DNA of 64,000 bases from Halomicroarcula saliterrae (GTDB lineage Archaea > Halobacteriota > Halobacteria > Halobacteriales > Haloarculaceae), in contig NZ_JAMQON010000004.1 of NCBI RefSeq assembly GCF_031624395.1, positions 62,001-126,000 on the forward strand. Direction: 5' to 3'. The notes beneath the pieces were generated by a model. That model was not told where the DNA came from, did not search any database, and was given only the letters and a program-made list of their open reading frames with translations. Shown in pieces: positions 52,602 to 61,696 of the stretch. Each line of letters opens with the position of its first letter. The stretch's first letter is position 1. A program made the translations under genes and the position numbers.

Positions 52602-52811
52602 TCACTCATCGAAGAGAGCCACGAGGAGCGCGCCGACGACGCCGAGCAGGAGAAAGACCAGCCCGAACAGCAGGAAGACGCCGGCGAGCGCGCCGACGAA
52701 TCCGGGGACGCCGGGCGGTGCCGCGACGGTCACCAATCCGGCGATACCCAGACAGACCGCCGCGACGAACCCCCCGACGAACAGCAGGTCGAGCGAGTCG
52801 AGCGACCACAT
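52602..52811 (-). CDS. Small membrane protein, two helices
   Basis: 69 residues from the ATG at 52811 (MWSLDSLDLLFVGGF). Two or three hydrophobic helices with Gly-rich turns (LGIAGLVTVAAPPGVPGFVGALAG). It is embedded between the truncated gene and the divergent pilin-like operon; its stop nearly touches the remnant's stop (convergent). Small genes of this type are common in haloarchaeal chromosomes. Function unknown. Confidence 0.65.
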   Translation of the reverse strand: MWSLDSLDLLFVGGFVAAVCLGIAGLVTVAAPPGVPGFVGALAGVFLLFGLVFLLLGVVGALLVALFDE

Positions 52812-52839
52812 AGAGGGAGCACCGAGCGGGGTGACCAAA

Positions 52840-53565
52840 ATGGCACCGACAGCGGGCCAGCGAGCACAGACGACGCTGCCCGCCGTCGGCGTCGCGCTCG
52901 TCCTGCTGACGCTGGTGACGGCGCTGGCGCTCGGACTGGCCGATACAGCCATCGCAGGGGCCGACCGGACGCCGGACGAGCGCAGAGTGGCCGCCGCCAC
53001 GGCCGCGCAACTGGTCGCCGCGGACGGCGGGCTCACCGACCGGGCCAACGTGCTGAACGGTTCGCGGGTGAACGACTTCGACGGGGCCGCGCTCCGGGGA
53101 GAGATACCGGCGACGGGCGACTACGCTGTCGAGGTGGCGCTCGACGGGCGTACCGTTGCGACGACCGGGGACGGCGGTGCGCCGAGCAACGCGAGGCGAT
53201 CCTCGTCGGGACGCAGTTCCGACGGCGGGACGACGATGCGCCGGCTCGTCCTCGTCAAGCGGACGGACACAGTGTCGCTCACGCCCGGGAGCAGGCGGGT
53301 CACGCTGCCGCGGCGGGCCACGAGCGCGACGGTCACGTTCACCCCGGGCAACGGCTCGGCGGTCCGGACGATGCGAGTCAACGACCAGGTCCGTCTGCAC
53401 AACGACAGCGGCGTTCGGGGGACCGTCGACGTGCGGCTGACGCCCTACGAGACGACGCGCATCGACTTTCAGACGGCAGGCAGGGTCGAAAACGGCTCCG
53501 TACAGGTCACCTACGAGACGCCTCGCACGAAAAAAGCCACGCTGGCGGTGACGGTCGATGTCTAG
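52840..53565 (+). CDS. Pilin-like exported protein (DUF7263-type)
   Basis: 241 residues from the ATG at 52840 (MAPTAGQRAQTTLPAVG). The short basic start and one hydrophobic helix (about 14-35: ALVLLTLVTALALGLADTAI) resemble a class III or archaeal pilin signal. The rest is a beta-rich ectodomain with many Thr, Arg and Asp. It overlaps the next gene by 8 bases. It belongs to a three-gene set of similar proteins, possibly type IV pilus-like minor subunits. The DUF number is from memory and approximate. Confidence 0.65.
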   Translation: MAPTAGQRAQTTLPAVGVALVLLTLVTALALGLADTAIAGADRTPDERRVAAATAAQLVAADGGLTDRANVLNGSRVNDFDGAALRGEIPATGDYAVEVALDGRTVATTGDGGAPSNARRSSSGRSSDGGTTMRRLVLVKRTDTVSLTPGSRRVTLPRRATSATVTFTPGNGSAVRTMRVNDQVRLHNDSGVRGTVDVRLTPYETTRIDFQTAGRVENGSVQVTYETPRTKKATLAVTVDV

Positions 53566-53962
53566 GGCGCAACTGCCGCTCTCGCTCGTCGAGGTGGCGC
53601 TGGGCGCGACGCTGATTCTCGGTGTCGCCTTCGGATTCACGCTGGCGACGCCGGAGCCGGACACGCGCGGGCCACAACTGACCGCGTACGCCGAGGACAC
53701 GGCGACGATTCTGCAGAACGACCCCGCGCGACACGACGGGACGACCCGTCTGGGCGAACTCGTCGCCAGCGAGCCGGCCTTCGAGCGCGAGCGAGACGCG
53801 CTTGAGCGGCGCGTCGAGCGCATCCTCCCGTCGAACGTCCTGTTCCGGGTCCGAACGCCCTACGGCTCGGTCGGGACGCCGATACCGAAGCGGACCACGA
53901 CCGGGACTGCGACGGTGCCGACCGGCGCCGGGACCGTCCGAATCGAGGTGTGGTACGCGTGA
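53558..53962 (+). CDS. Pilin-like membrane-anchored protein (DUF7262-type)
   Basis: 134 residues. The N-terminal helix LPLSLVEVALGATLILGVAFGFTLA follows MSRAQ, as in pilin-like proteins that lack a long leader. The short ectodomain ends VRIEVWYA. It overlaps the preceding gene by 8 bases and the next by 4 (GTGA), so the three genes are one translation-coupled operon. Function inferred from topology only. Confidence 0.65.
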   Translation: MSRAQLPLSLVEVALGATLILGVAFGFTLATPEPDTRGPQLTAYAEDTATILQNDPARHDGTTRLGELVASEPAFERERDALERRVERILPSNVLFRVRTPYGSVGTPIPKRTTTGTATVPTGAGTVRIEVWYA

Positions 53963-54480
53963 CCGAGCGCGGCCAGCTCGTTCTCGTCGCCGCGGTGCTG
54001 GTCGCCGTCGCGCTCGCGCCCGTCGTCCTCGCGTACCTCCAGCTCGGCTACCACGGCGACGTGCGGGCGACCGCAGCCTACGACGACCCGACGGCCGACA
54101 CCGTTCGCGTTCTCGACCGGACCGTGACCCGCGAGAGCGCCGACGTGCCACGGCGCTACGCGTGGGCTGACCGCGACGCCGCGGTGACCGACCTCCGCGG
54201 CGACCTGGCACCGGTCCGCTCGCGGCTCGGGAGCGCCGAAATCGAGCGCGGGACCGTCACCGAGATCACCTACAATACGACCGCGGCGCAGGCGTGGCAG
54301 CGTGGCAACTGCCCGGGCGGTCCGGACCGCCAGTTCGGGGACTGTGTCACCGACCGCGGCGTGGTCGTCCAGGGACGCGTCGACCGCACGCACGTGCTGG
54401 CGGTGGGGTTCGACGTGACGACGACGAGCCAGCGTGGCGAGACGAGGGTGACGGTGGTGCTTCGAGGGCTGGGCGGGTGA
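53959..54480 (+). CDS. Pilin-like membrane-anchored protein (DUF7261-type)
   Basis: 173 residues, GTG start at 53959 overlapping the previous stop; another in-frame GTG at 53950 is less likely. The N-terminal helix GQLVLVAAVLVAVALAPVVLAYLQLGY is followed by a beta-rich ectodomain with one Cys pair (GNCPGGPDRQFGDCVTD) that could form a disulfide. Last gene of the operon; about 340 non-coding bases follow. Confidence 0.65.
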   Translation: MTERGQLVLVAAVLVAVALAPVVLAYLQLGYHGDVRATAAYDDPTADTVRVLDRTVTRESADVPRRYAWADRDAAVTDLRGDLAPVRSRLGSAEIERGTVTEITYNTTAAQAWQRGNCPGGPDRQFGDCVTDRGVVVQGRVDRTHVLAVGFDVTTTSQRGETRVTVVLRGLGG

Positions 54481-54817
54481 GCAGGGTCTCGGGAGGGCTC
54501 TCGTCTTCTTGCCCTCGCTGGGCGAGAGGAGTGGCCCGACCTGCCCAGTTTCGAGGGGGTCGTCTGACGGCTGACTCCGCGACGTAGCGAACCGATATTA
54601 GGTGTGCTTACAGTTTATACGAAGGGTTGAAATCCGGACTCAATCCAGTCCTGGACGGGAACTGATGGCTGAACAGACCAACGCCGCGACACTCAGCAGG
54701 GCACGTCTCTCCGCCGCGCCAGAACACCACACATCCCCGGCCACTCGGGGGACTGTTGTCACGGGGACCGGCGCGACCACTCCTAAACCGTCCCCGGAGA
54801 CAGTAGGTGCGTACTGA
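54481..54817. other. Intergenic region before pxpA
   Basis: No confident gene. A 50-codon frame from the ATG at 54665 to a stop that touches the pxpA ATG exists, but it is low-complexity and poor in protein character. AT-rich TTTATACG at about 54615 is a possible promoter for pxpA with a leader of roughly 180 bases. Confidence 0.3.
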
Positions 54818-55579
54818 ATGCCCGTCCGCATAAGCATCAACTGCGATATGGGCGAGAGCTTTGGGACGTACACCAAGGGCAGCGATGCCGAAGTCTGTCC
54901 ATACATCACGGCGGCGAACATCGCCGCTGGGTTCCACGCGGGTGACCCGCACGTGATGCACGAGACAGTCGCAACCGCGGCCGCCGAGGGCGTCGATATC
55001 GGCGTCCATCCGGGGCTGCCGGACAAGCTCGGCTTCGGCCGGCGCGAGATCGATATCACGCCGACGGAGGCCAGAGAGTACGTGGTGTATCAAATCGGTG
55101 CGTTACGCGCCGTCGCGGCTACACAGGGGCTGGCGCTCACACACGTCAAACCACACGGCGCCCTGTACGCTATCCTCTCGGACAGCGAACAGCACGCCCG
55201 TGCCGTCCTCGAAGGTATCGTCGAGGTGGACCCGACGCTGACATACCTGGCCACGGATATACAGCTCTACGACCTCGCGACGGAGTCTCCCCTCGACGCG
55301 GTGTTCGAGGGGTATGTCGACCTCGACTACCGCGACGACCGGAGCGTCATCATCCCGAAGCGCAAAGAGGCACGTGACCCCACGGTCGTCGCCGACCGGT
55401 TCGTCGAGATCGCGACCGAGGGGACTGTCGAGTCCGTCTCAGGGACCACACTCGATATTCCGGCCGACAGCATCTGTATCCACGGGGACACGCCAAACGT
55501 CGTCGAAATCCTCGATGCGATACACCGGCGTCTCGACGGGACGGACATCGAACTGGTCTCGCTCACGACACAGACGTAG
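54818..55579 (+). CDS. pxpA: LamB/YcsF family, 5-oxoprolinase subunit A
   Basis: 253 residues. NCDMGESFGTYTKGSDAEV, ITAANIAAGFHAGDP, HPGLPDKLGFGRREI and the late CIHGDTPNVVEIL are LamB/YcsF signatures. In bacteria PxpA works with PxpB and PxpC to open 5-oxoproline; those partners are not in the window, so it may act elsewhere or with unlinked subunits. It opens a region of amide and ring-amide hydrolases. Convergent with the amidase gene. Confidence 0.88.
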   Translation: MPVRISINCDMGESFGTYTKGSDAEVCPYITAANIAAGFHAGDPHVMHETVATAAAEGVDIGVHPGLPDKLGFGRREIDITPTEAREYVVYQIGALRAVAATQGLALTHVKPHGALYAILSDSEQHARAVLEGIVEVDPTLTYLATDIQLYDLATESPLDAVFEGYVDLDYRDDRSVIIPKRKEARDPTVVADRFVEIATEGTVESVSGTTLDIPADSICIHGDTPNVVEILDAIHRRLDGTDIELVSLTTQT

Positions 55580-55611
55580 GCCCGTCCGGACGTGCCCAGT
55601 TCGCGAAGCGG

Positions 55612-57111
55612 TCAGGTGGGCAGTTCGGGCGCGTGCTCCGGCGGTCGGCGCGGGTCGACTGCCTGTTCGTAGCTGTAGGCGAGCGACAGCAGGCTCGACT
55701 CGCGAAACGGGGTTCCGAGTAACTCGACACCGACCGGGAGTCCGTCGTCGGTAAAGCCCGCCGGCATCGAGACGGCTGGACAGGACGACTGAGACCCGAT
55801 AACCGTGTTGGTCGGATACGCCGCCGTATCGATTCCCGCCTGGAGGGTCGCTCGCGTCGGCGGGACGACCTGCACGTCGGGGAAGATCAACGCATCGAGG
55901 TCGTGCTCGGCGTGGACGTACCGTATCTCCCGCTGTAGTGCCTCCTGAGCCGCGACCTTCCGCCAGTACGACTCCGCCGCGGTCGGGTCCGCCGGACCGT
56001 CGGTGGCGATATCGGCAAACAGGTCGAGTTTGTCGTGATAGGCGTCCCGGTCGTACAGTTCCGTGACCGAGTCGACGGGGGCGTCGTCCCGGGCCGCGAA
56101 GAAGTCGTTGAGGTCGCGCTTGGACTGGAGGACGTACAGCGATGTCTCCCGGATTCGCTCGTCGAGGTCCGGTATCGTCACCGGGTCGACCAGCGTCGCG
56201 CCCGCGTCGGCGATTCGTTCGAGGGCCACCTCGACGACCGCGTTGACCGGCTCGGCGTCCGGATCGCCATCGTCGCCGAAGGCGTCCCGGAGGACGCCCA
56301 GACGGGCGCCCGACAGCGCGTCGGTATCCAGCTGGTCGAGGTAGTCAGCAGCCTGGGCCCGGTGGACAGCACCCGTCCACCGGTCCGCGGGGTCGTAGCC
56401 GACCATCACGTCCAGCAACCGCGTCATATCCGTGACAGTACGAGCCATCGGTCCCGCCGTATCCTGGCGCGTGACCAGGGGAGAGAGCCCCGTGCGGCTG
56501 ATCAACCCGGTCGTCACCCTGATACCGAACAGGTTGCAACACGAGGCCGGCACGCGGACCGAGCCACCGGTGTCCTCGCCGACACCGACGGTCCCGAGGT
56601 TGGCCGCCACGCCGGCGCCGGTTCCGGCACTCGATCCACCCGGGTCGCGGTCGAGTGCGTACGGGTTCTTGGTCTCACCGAGAACGGAGGAGTAGCCAAA
56701 CCAGGAGGCGGCCCAGTCGGGCAGGTTCGTCTTCGCCAGCACGATACCGCCGGCGTCCTTTATCCGTGCGACGAGTTCGGCGTCTTCGGTCGGCGTGTAC
56801 TCGCTGAAGGCCTCGGACCCGAAAGAGGTCGGTATCCCGGCCGTTTCGGCCTGGTCCTTGACCAGCACGGGAATCCCGTGGAGTGGGCCCACCGGGCCGC
56901 TGGCCGCGAACTCGTCGTCGAGTGTCGCCGCCCGTGCTCTGGCGTCCGGGTTCACGGTGACGATCGCGGTCAGTTCGGGTCCGTCACGGTCGTACGCCGC
57001 GATGCGGTCGAGATACGTCTCGACGAGTTCCGCGCTCGTCAGTGTCCCCTCGTCCATCGCCCGATGTATCTCCCCGATAGTCGCTTCCGGGACCGAGAGG
57101 GGGCTACTCAT
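55612..57111 (-). CDS. Amidase signature family enzyme
   Basis: 499 residues from the ATG at 57111 (MSSPLSVPEATIGE); it overlaps the dihydropyrimidinase stop by 8 bases, and longer starts lie inside that gene. The Ser-cisSer-Lys triad is in VLVKDQAE (Lys), GGSSAGTGAG (cis-Ser) and GEDTGGSVRVPAS (Ser nucleophile). It hydrolyses an amide, perhaps the open product of the upstream hydantoinase-like enzyme. The substrate is unknown; it is not GatA, as no GatB/GatC partners are near. Confidence 0.88.
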   Translation of the reverse strand: MSSPLSVPEATIGEIHRAMDEGTLTSAELVETYLDRIAAYDRDGPELTAIVTVNPDARARAATLDDEFAASGPVGPLHGIPVLVKDQAETAGIPTSFGSEAFSEYTPTEDAELVARIKDAGGIVLAKTNLPDWAASWFGYSSVLGETKNPYALDRDPGGSSAGTGAGVAANLGTVGVGEDTGGSVRVPASCCNLFGIRVTTGLISRTGLSPLVTRQDTAGPMARTVTDMTRLLDVMVGYDPADRWTGAVHRAQAADYLDQLDTDALSGARLGVLRDAFGDDGDPDAEPVNAVVEVALERIADAGATLVDPVTIPDLDERIRETSLYVLQSKRDLNDFFAARDDAPVDSVTELYDRDAYHDKLDLFADIATDGPADPTAAESYWRKVAAQEALQREIRYVHAEHDLDALIFPDVQVVPPTRATLQAGIDTAAYPTNTVIGSQSSCPAVSMPAGFTDDGLPVGVELLGTPFRESSLLSLAYSYEQAVDPRRPPEHAPELPT

Positions 57112-58492
57112 GCCGGTTCCCCCAGGAGGGTATCTCGCGCTCGACGAACTCGCCGTAGCCGGCATCCTGAACGATTTCGCCGTCGTCGGCGACCAGTTCA
57201 CCGCGCACGTAGGTCTGTTCGACCGTCCCGACCTCCCGGCCCTCGTAGACGGAGAAGTCCGCGATAGAGGCGTTGTCCGCGGGGTCGATCGGGCTGGTGC
57301 GAGTCGGGTCGAACACGACGATGTCCGCGTGTGTGCCCGGCGTAATCGTCCCCTTGTTCTCGAGCCCGAATATCCGGGCCGGGTTCGCGGCCAGTTTCCT
57401 GACGAGGAACGGGTAACTGAACTCGCGTTCCGACACGGCCTCGTCGTGAAACACCGGCAGACTCCGCTGCAACGAGTTCATCCCGTAGGTCCCCTCCCAC
57501 CACGGGTAGACCTGTTTCTGTTCGGTCGTATAGCCGCAGTGGTCGGTCGAGACGACATCTATGGTGCCGCGGTCGAGATGTTCGAACATCGCTTCGTTGT
57601 CGTCCGGTTTTCGGAGAGGCGGGGCAGCCATCGGGAGGAGCCCGACCTCATCGAACAACGAATCGTCCGCGACGGTGTACTGGGTACACGTTTCGGCCCG
57701 TATCAGCTCCCCGTGGTCGTCGCGGTGCTCGGCGATAACGTCGGCCGCCTTTCGGCAGGTGGTGTGGATGCCGTAGTACCGGCAGCCGGCCTCCATCGCC
57801 ATCGTGATCGCGTTGTCGGCGGCCATCGCCTCCGCGTAGTCCGGCCGCGATTTCGGATAGTACTCCGGTTCCCCGTTGTCGGCGGCTTTGAACCGGTCGG
57901 TGATGACCTCACAGACCGACGAGTCCTCCGTGTGGAGCACGGCGACGAGGTCGTAGTCCGCGGCCTCCTGTAACACCTCGTTGATGAACCCACTGGACAG
58001 GCCGAACTCGTAGGCCGTGAACATCTTTATCGAGGTTACGCCGCGCTCTATCACCTCGGGGAACTCCTCGAACACGGCGTAATCGTCGCGCGTGATCGCC
58101 CCGTGGAGGCTGTAGTCGATGAGCGTGTCGGCCGCCTTCTCCTGTTTGCGCTCGATGCCTTCGAGCAACGTACTCGGTTCGTCCCAGATGCTTCCCTCGC
58201 TGTCCCAGGCCTGCCAGGCGAAGTCGATGAAGGTCGTGGTCCCGCCCAGCGCCGCGGCCTTCGAGGCCGTCTCGTAGGTGTCGTTCGAGAACATGTCGTC
58301 CAGATGGACGTGGACGTCGACCGCACCGGGAAGGACCATCTTCCCCGACGCGTCGACTGTCGTCTCCGCGTCCGGCAGCGTCGACTGGTCACCGACGGCG
58401 ACGATCTGCTCGCCGTCGATCGCGACGTCCGCCTCGACTGTTCCGTCCGGGTTGACGACGGTACCGTTCGTGATGACTGTATCGACCGTCAT
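57104..58492 (-). CDS. Dihydropyrimidinase / hydantoinase family
   Basis: 462 residues from the ATG at 58492 (MTVDTVITNGTVVNPDG). Amidohydrolase fold with DVHVHLDDMF (HxH metal site), a probable carboxylated Lys in TSIKMFTAYEFG, HTEDS and GIHTTCRKAADV (His ligands), and STDHCGYT (catalytic Asp). It opens cyclic diamides such as dihydropyrimidines, hydantoin or related ureides. It forms a two-gene operon with the amidase downstream, suggesting ring opening followed by amide cleavage. Confidence 0.9.
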   Translation of the reverse strand: MTVDTVITNGTVVNPDGTVEADVAIDGEQIVAVGDQSTLPDAETTVDASGKMVLPGAVDVHVHLDDMFSNDTYETASKAAALGGTTTFIDFAWQAWDSEGSIWDEPSTLLEGIERKQEKAADTLIDYSLHGAITRDDYAVFEEFPEVIERGVTSIKMFTAYEFGLSSGFINEVLQEAADYDLVAVLHTEDSSVCEVITDRFKAADNGEPEYYPKSRPDYAEAMAADNAITMAMEAGCRYYGIHTTCRKAADVIAEHRDDHGELIRAETCTQYTVADDSLFDEVGLLPMAAPPLRKPDDNEAMFEHLDRGTIDVVSTDHCGYTTEQKQVYPWWEGTYGMNSLQRSLPVFHDEAVSEREFSYPFLVRKLAANPARIFGLENKGTITPGTHADIVVFDPTRTSPIDPADNASIADFSVYEGREVGTVEQTYVRGELVADDGEIVQDAGYGEFVEREIPSWGNRHE

Positions 58493-58909
58493 ACCACGAA
58501 CAGCAGTCGCCACACGGTATAGCTGTACAAAACCGCAACTCTTTCATAATAAGACTCTCCCTGTGCTAGTAGTATCCGTTTATATACTACAGGCAGTCGG
58601 AAATTTCGCGCCCTTTTTTACAACAATCGGTTCCGTCACGTCCGCCAACACAGTGGTTGCAAGGCGGCCGGAACCGGTGTCAACACGGCGGCACGGAACG
58701 TGAGAGCAGCCTCGGGAGCCAGCAGTCGACACCCCGAGCCGGGTCGACATACGTCCAGTCTGAACCGCAATGTCACCGCAAACTGACCGTACGTCAATCG
58801 CCCACGAGTTAGCGTATTAGGCACTCTAATGCCCATCTATTGTATAGACAGAACTATTATACGTCGAAATTCGACCAGTCCAAACGAAGTACGAGGAGAC
58901 AACGCACAT
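58493..58909. promoter_or_regulatory. Divergent promoter region of the hydrolase cluster
   Basis: 417 bases between the divergent dihydropyrimidinase and cysteine-hydrolase genes. AT-rich patches near 58540-58605 (TTTATATACTAC) suit the leftward operon. A second AT-rich patch, TATTGTATAGACAGAACTAT at about 58838-58857, suits the rightward gene. No known operator recognised. Confidence 0.4.
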
Positions 58910-59761
58910 ATGTCAAACCAAGATTTCGTCCAAGCGCCTCGAGACGGTCGCGGGACGTACCTCGAAAAAGTCACAGAGGCGTACGAGCGATACCAGGAGA
59001 CGGGAGTCATCCACTACCCGGAGTGGCTCTACGGCCCGCCGAAAGGCGAGCTGTTTCGAGTCGAGGTAGAGGACTGCCCCGAGTTCGGTGAGACCGCCGA
59101 ACTCGAGTTCGACTCGGGGCGCACGGCGTTCCTCTCGATAGACATGCAGCAGGACTTCTGTGGCTACGACGGCTACGTCGATACGATGGGGTACGACCTC
59201 GGTCAGACGCGCCGGGCTGTCGAACCGATCAAAGAGGTGCTCGAGACGGTCCGGCGGACCGAGATCGACGTCGTCCACACGCGGGAGGGCCACGACCCGC
59301 AGCTCGCGGACGCCCCGTTCAACAAGCTGCTGCGCAGCAAGATGGCGGGTGATGGCCACGGCATCGGGGAGACGCCGCCCGGCGGTGTCGGTCCGCTGCT
59401 GACGCGGGGCCACGAGAACTGGGACATCATCGACGAACTGGCCCCCGAAGCCGGCGAGCCGGTGGTCGACAAACCCACCAAAGGGGCGTTCGGAAACACC
59501 AACATCGACATGGTACTGAATCGGCTCGGAGCGACGCATCTCGTCATCGCCGGCATCACGACCGACGTCTGTGTGCACACGATAATGCGCGAAGCCAACG
59601 ACCGCGGCTACTGGTGTACCCTTCTGAAGGACGCGACCGGCGCCACCGACCCCGGCAACCGGGACGCCGCCATCAAATCCGTCAAGATGCAGGGCGGGGT
59701 CTTCGGTTGGGTGTCGGACACAGAACGGTTCACCGAGGCCGTCGAATCGGCACTGGTATAA
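58910..59761 (+). CDS. Isochorismatase-like cysteine hydrolase (biuret hydrolase/RutB-like)
   Basis: 283 residues from the ATG at 58910 (MSNQDFVQAPRDG). Triad Asp in LSIDMQQDFCGY, Lys in VVDKPTKGAFGNT and Cys in GITTDVCVHTIMREANDRGY. The MREANDRGYWC ... GATDPGN ... KMQGGVFGW run is closest to biuret amidohydrolases and RutB-type ureidoacrylate hydrolases. The two allophanate-hydrolase-like genes nearby favour biuret: biuret to allophanate, then ammonia and CO2. Substrate inferred from family and neighbours. Confidence 0.85.
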   Translation: MSNQDFVQAPRDGRGTYLEKVTEAYERYQETGVIHYPEWLYGPPKGELFRVEVEDCPEFGETAELEFDSGRTAFLSIDMQQDFCGYDGYVDTMGYDLGQTRRAVEPIKEVLETVRRTEIDVVHTREGHDPQLADAPFNKLLRSKMAGDGHGIGETPPGGVGPLLTRGHENWDIIDELAPEAGEPVVDKPTKGAFGNTNIDMVLNRLGATHLVIAGITTDVCVHTIMREANDRGYWCTLLKDATGATDPGNRDAAIKSVKMQGGVFGWVSDTERFTEAVESALV

Positions 59762-59984
59762 CGGCCCCGAGTCCCGTTTTCTCTCTTCTACCGGCCACGC
59801 TGTGGATAACGGGCAAGCAGTCCCTCGCATCCCGCACAACCAGTAGCAGTCACATCCGGACGAACACTCCGTCGGAGCGCGACGAACGACCGTCTCCGGA
59901 TTAAACGCCGTCGACTCTGGGACGACAGCAACCGCCGTCTGGGACGGGTCGAGTTGGTAGCGATACCGAAAAAAACGACCGCCG

Positions 59985-61352
59985 TCAGTCGTCGCTCGGT
60001 GACGTCGAGACCGATTGCTCGTAGGACTCGAACGTCGATCCCATCCGGTCGTCACCCAACACCCGCGTCCCTACCCGCATCGCGATGGGGTAGACGACTA
60101 GCGTCAGGATAAGGCCCAGTGCACCCGGTAGTGCTTCGGGGATGTTCTGATACGCGTAGTAATTGAGACCGACAGCCGCGAACAGCGCGACGAGGGCGGC
60201 CCAGTTGAAGTCCGCTGTGCGGACGTCGTCGTAGCCACGCGAGCGCAGCAGGAAGTAGTCGGCGATGACGATGCCCCCGATCGGTGGCACGACGATACCT
60301 ATCAGGAGGAGCCAGCTCTGGAGCTGGGAGATGACCTCCGTGATCGCCGTCACGTACGCCGCGACGATGGCGATCAGGCCGGCGACGCGCCAGCTAACCA
60401 GGTCTGAGAGGTTGGTGTACGCCATCGTCGCCCCGTAGTTACAGGCGTCACACGTCGACCAGAGACTGACCACGGCCGCCGCGACGATGGGAACCGACCC
60501 CAGCACGCCGATCATCCCGAAGTAGGGGTTGAGCGAGGCCAGCGCGGCGGCACTCAGTGCCCCGACGAGCATCATCACCGTGTTGCAGATCAGGAAGGCG
60601 ATGACCGTCGCGACGATAACCTGTTTCTTGTTCTCCGCGAACCGGACAATGTCGCCCGTCGCGGTGCCACTCACGGCGAACGTCCCCCACGTGAGTCCCA
60701 CGCCGACGAGGAACGGAATCGACTCGCCGGGTGCCGGCTGACTCAGAATCGACGTCCCGGCGGGGATCACCTGTGCGAACAGGATGTATCCGACAAAGAG
60801 CAGCATAATCGGGATGACGAGCTTCTCGACGATCTCGGACATCGCGTCGACACCAAGCACTGCCGGAATCCCGAACGCGAGGACGACCAGAGTGATGAGG
60901 ACGTACCAGTTCGGGTCGTAGGCCGCCCGAATCACGTCGGCGGCGAGCCACGCCTGGAACGCGTACCAGCCGTTGACGAGTATCCCGAGAACGGCGATGG
61001 GCAGTAACGCCCCTTTCCGACCGAACGCCTCTCTGACCTGTAACGGGAAATTGAGGCCCCCGTCGACGGCTGCGACACCGATGAGGGTCGCGTAGATGGC
61101 GAGGATGACGTTCCCGATGACGATGGCGTACAGCGCTTCGGGCATCCCCAGCCCCATGTATATCTGGCTCCCGATGAACGCGATGGAGTAGGCGATTGCG
61201 AACCCGATCCACACCGTCGCGGGTTTCCAGATGCCCTTGCGTTCACTGTCCGGCACCCGCTGGTCCGAATACTCGTCGCGCTCCGAGTCCTGTTTGAAGA
61301 ATTCCCGTAATTTCTGTACGATTCCACTGCTGTCACCGGTTGTGGATGACAT
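59985..61352 (-). CDS. NCS1 nucleobase/hydantoin/allantoin permease
   Basis: 455 residues from the ATG at 61352 (MSSTTGDSSGIVQK). A hydrophilic N-terminal 40 residues precede about twelve transmembrane helices; VWIGFAIAYSIAFIGSQIYMGLG and the Gly-rich early helices are typical of NCS1 (cytosine, uracil, allantoin, hydantoin transporters). It most likely imports the cyclic substrate handled by the adjacent hydrolases. Convergent with the cysteine hydrolase gene; 223 bases between them contain no gene. Confidence 0.88.
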   Translation of the reverse strand: MSSTTGDSSGIVQKLREFFKQDSERDEYSDQRVPDSERKGIWKPATVWIGFAIAYSIAFIGSQIYMGLGMPEALYAIVIGNVILAIYATLIGVAAVDGGLNFPLQVREAFGRKGALLPIAVLGILVNGWYAFQAWLAADVIRAAYDPNWYVLITLVVLAFGIPAVLGVDAMSEIVEKLVIPIMLLFVGYILFAQVIPAGTSILSQPAPGESIPFLVGVGLTWGTFAVSGTATGDIVRFAENKKQVIVATVIAFLICNTVMMLVGALSAAALASLNPYFGMIGVLGSVPIVAAAVVSLWSTCDACNYGATMAYTNLSDLVSWRVAGLIAIVAAYVTAITEVISQLQSWLLLIGIVVPPIGGIVIADYFLLRSRGYDDVRTADFNWAALVALFAAVGLNYYAYQNIPEALPGALGLILTLVVYPIAMRVGTRVLGDDRMGSTFESYEQSVSTSPSDD

Positions 61353-61696
61353 ACATCGAAGCGTCTCGGAGAGATACTTAAACATTATCAGCCCATGAGT
61401 AATGATTCTTTGTAGCCCTGCGTGTTCTTGGTTGACAAAGTTGCGATATCGTCGCCGAAACCGGACGATTGGAAAGGGAAGTTCGGTCCGTGGCGAGCCG
61501 TCTATCTCGTCGCCGCGGTTCCGTTGCTATTCGTCCATTTATACGGCGTATAACTGGGCATATCAAACGGGATGGCGCTGGTGATTATATTTTACATATG
61601 GATACTACGAAGCGATAAAGTACCCGTCCGGAACTGCACACTGTCGTATACGATGAGACGACTGCCACGGCAGGCAATGGGTTCGGGAGACGGCAG
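61353..61696. promoter_or_regulatory. Divergent promoter region permease / amidase
   Basis: 344 bases with no gene. Near the permease start, AT-rich bases (ACTTAAACATTATCAG, 61377-61392) serve the leftward promoter. TTATATTTTACATATG at about 61584-61599 is a good TATA box for the rightward amidase pair, with a leader of about 70 bases. Confidence 0.45.

Noticed and set aside
52606-53823. 405-codon minus-strand frame opposite the pilin-like genes
   Set aside because: An Arg/Val/Gly-rich shadow frame typical of GC-rich DNA; the plus-strand operon has pilin-like helices and overlapping starts and stops.
56035-57973. Two ~400-codon plus-strand frames over the amidase and dihydropyrimidinase
   Set aside because: High-GC shadows; the minus-strand enzymes carry full catalytic motifs.
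58913-60055. 380-codon minus-strand frame over the cysteine hydrolase
   Set aside because: An antisense shadow; it runs from the 58910 gene across the intergenic gap into the permease 3' end and has no domain.
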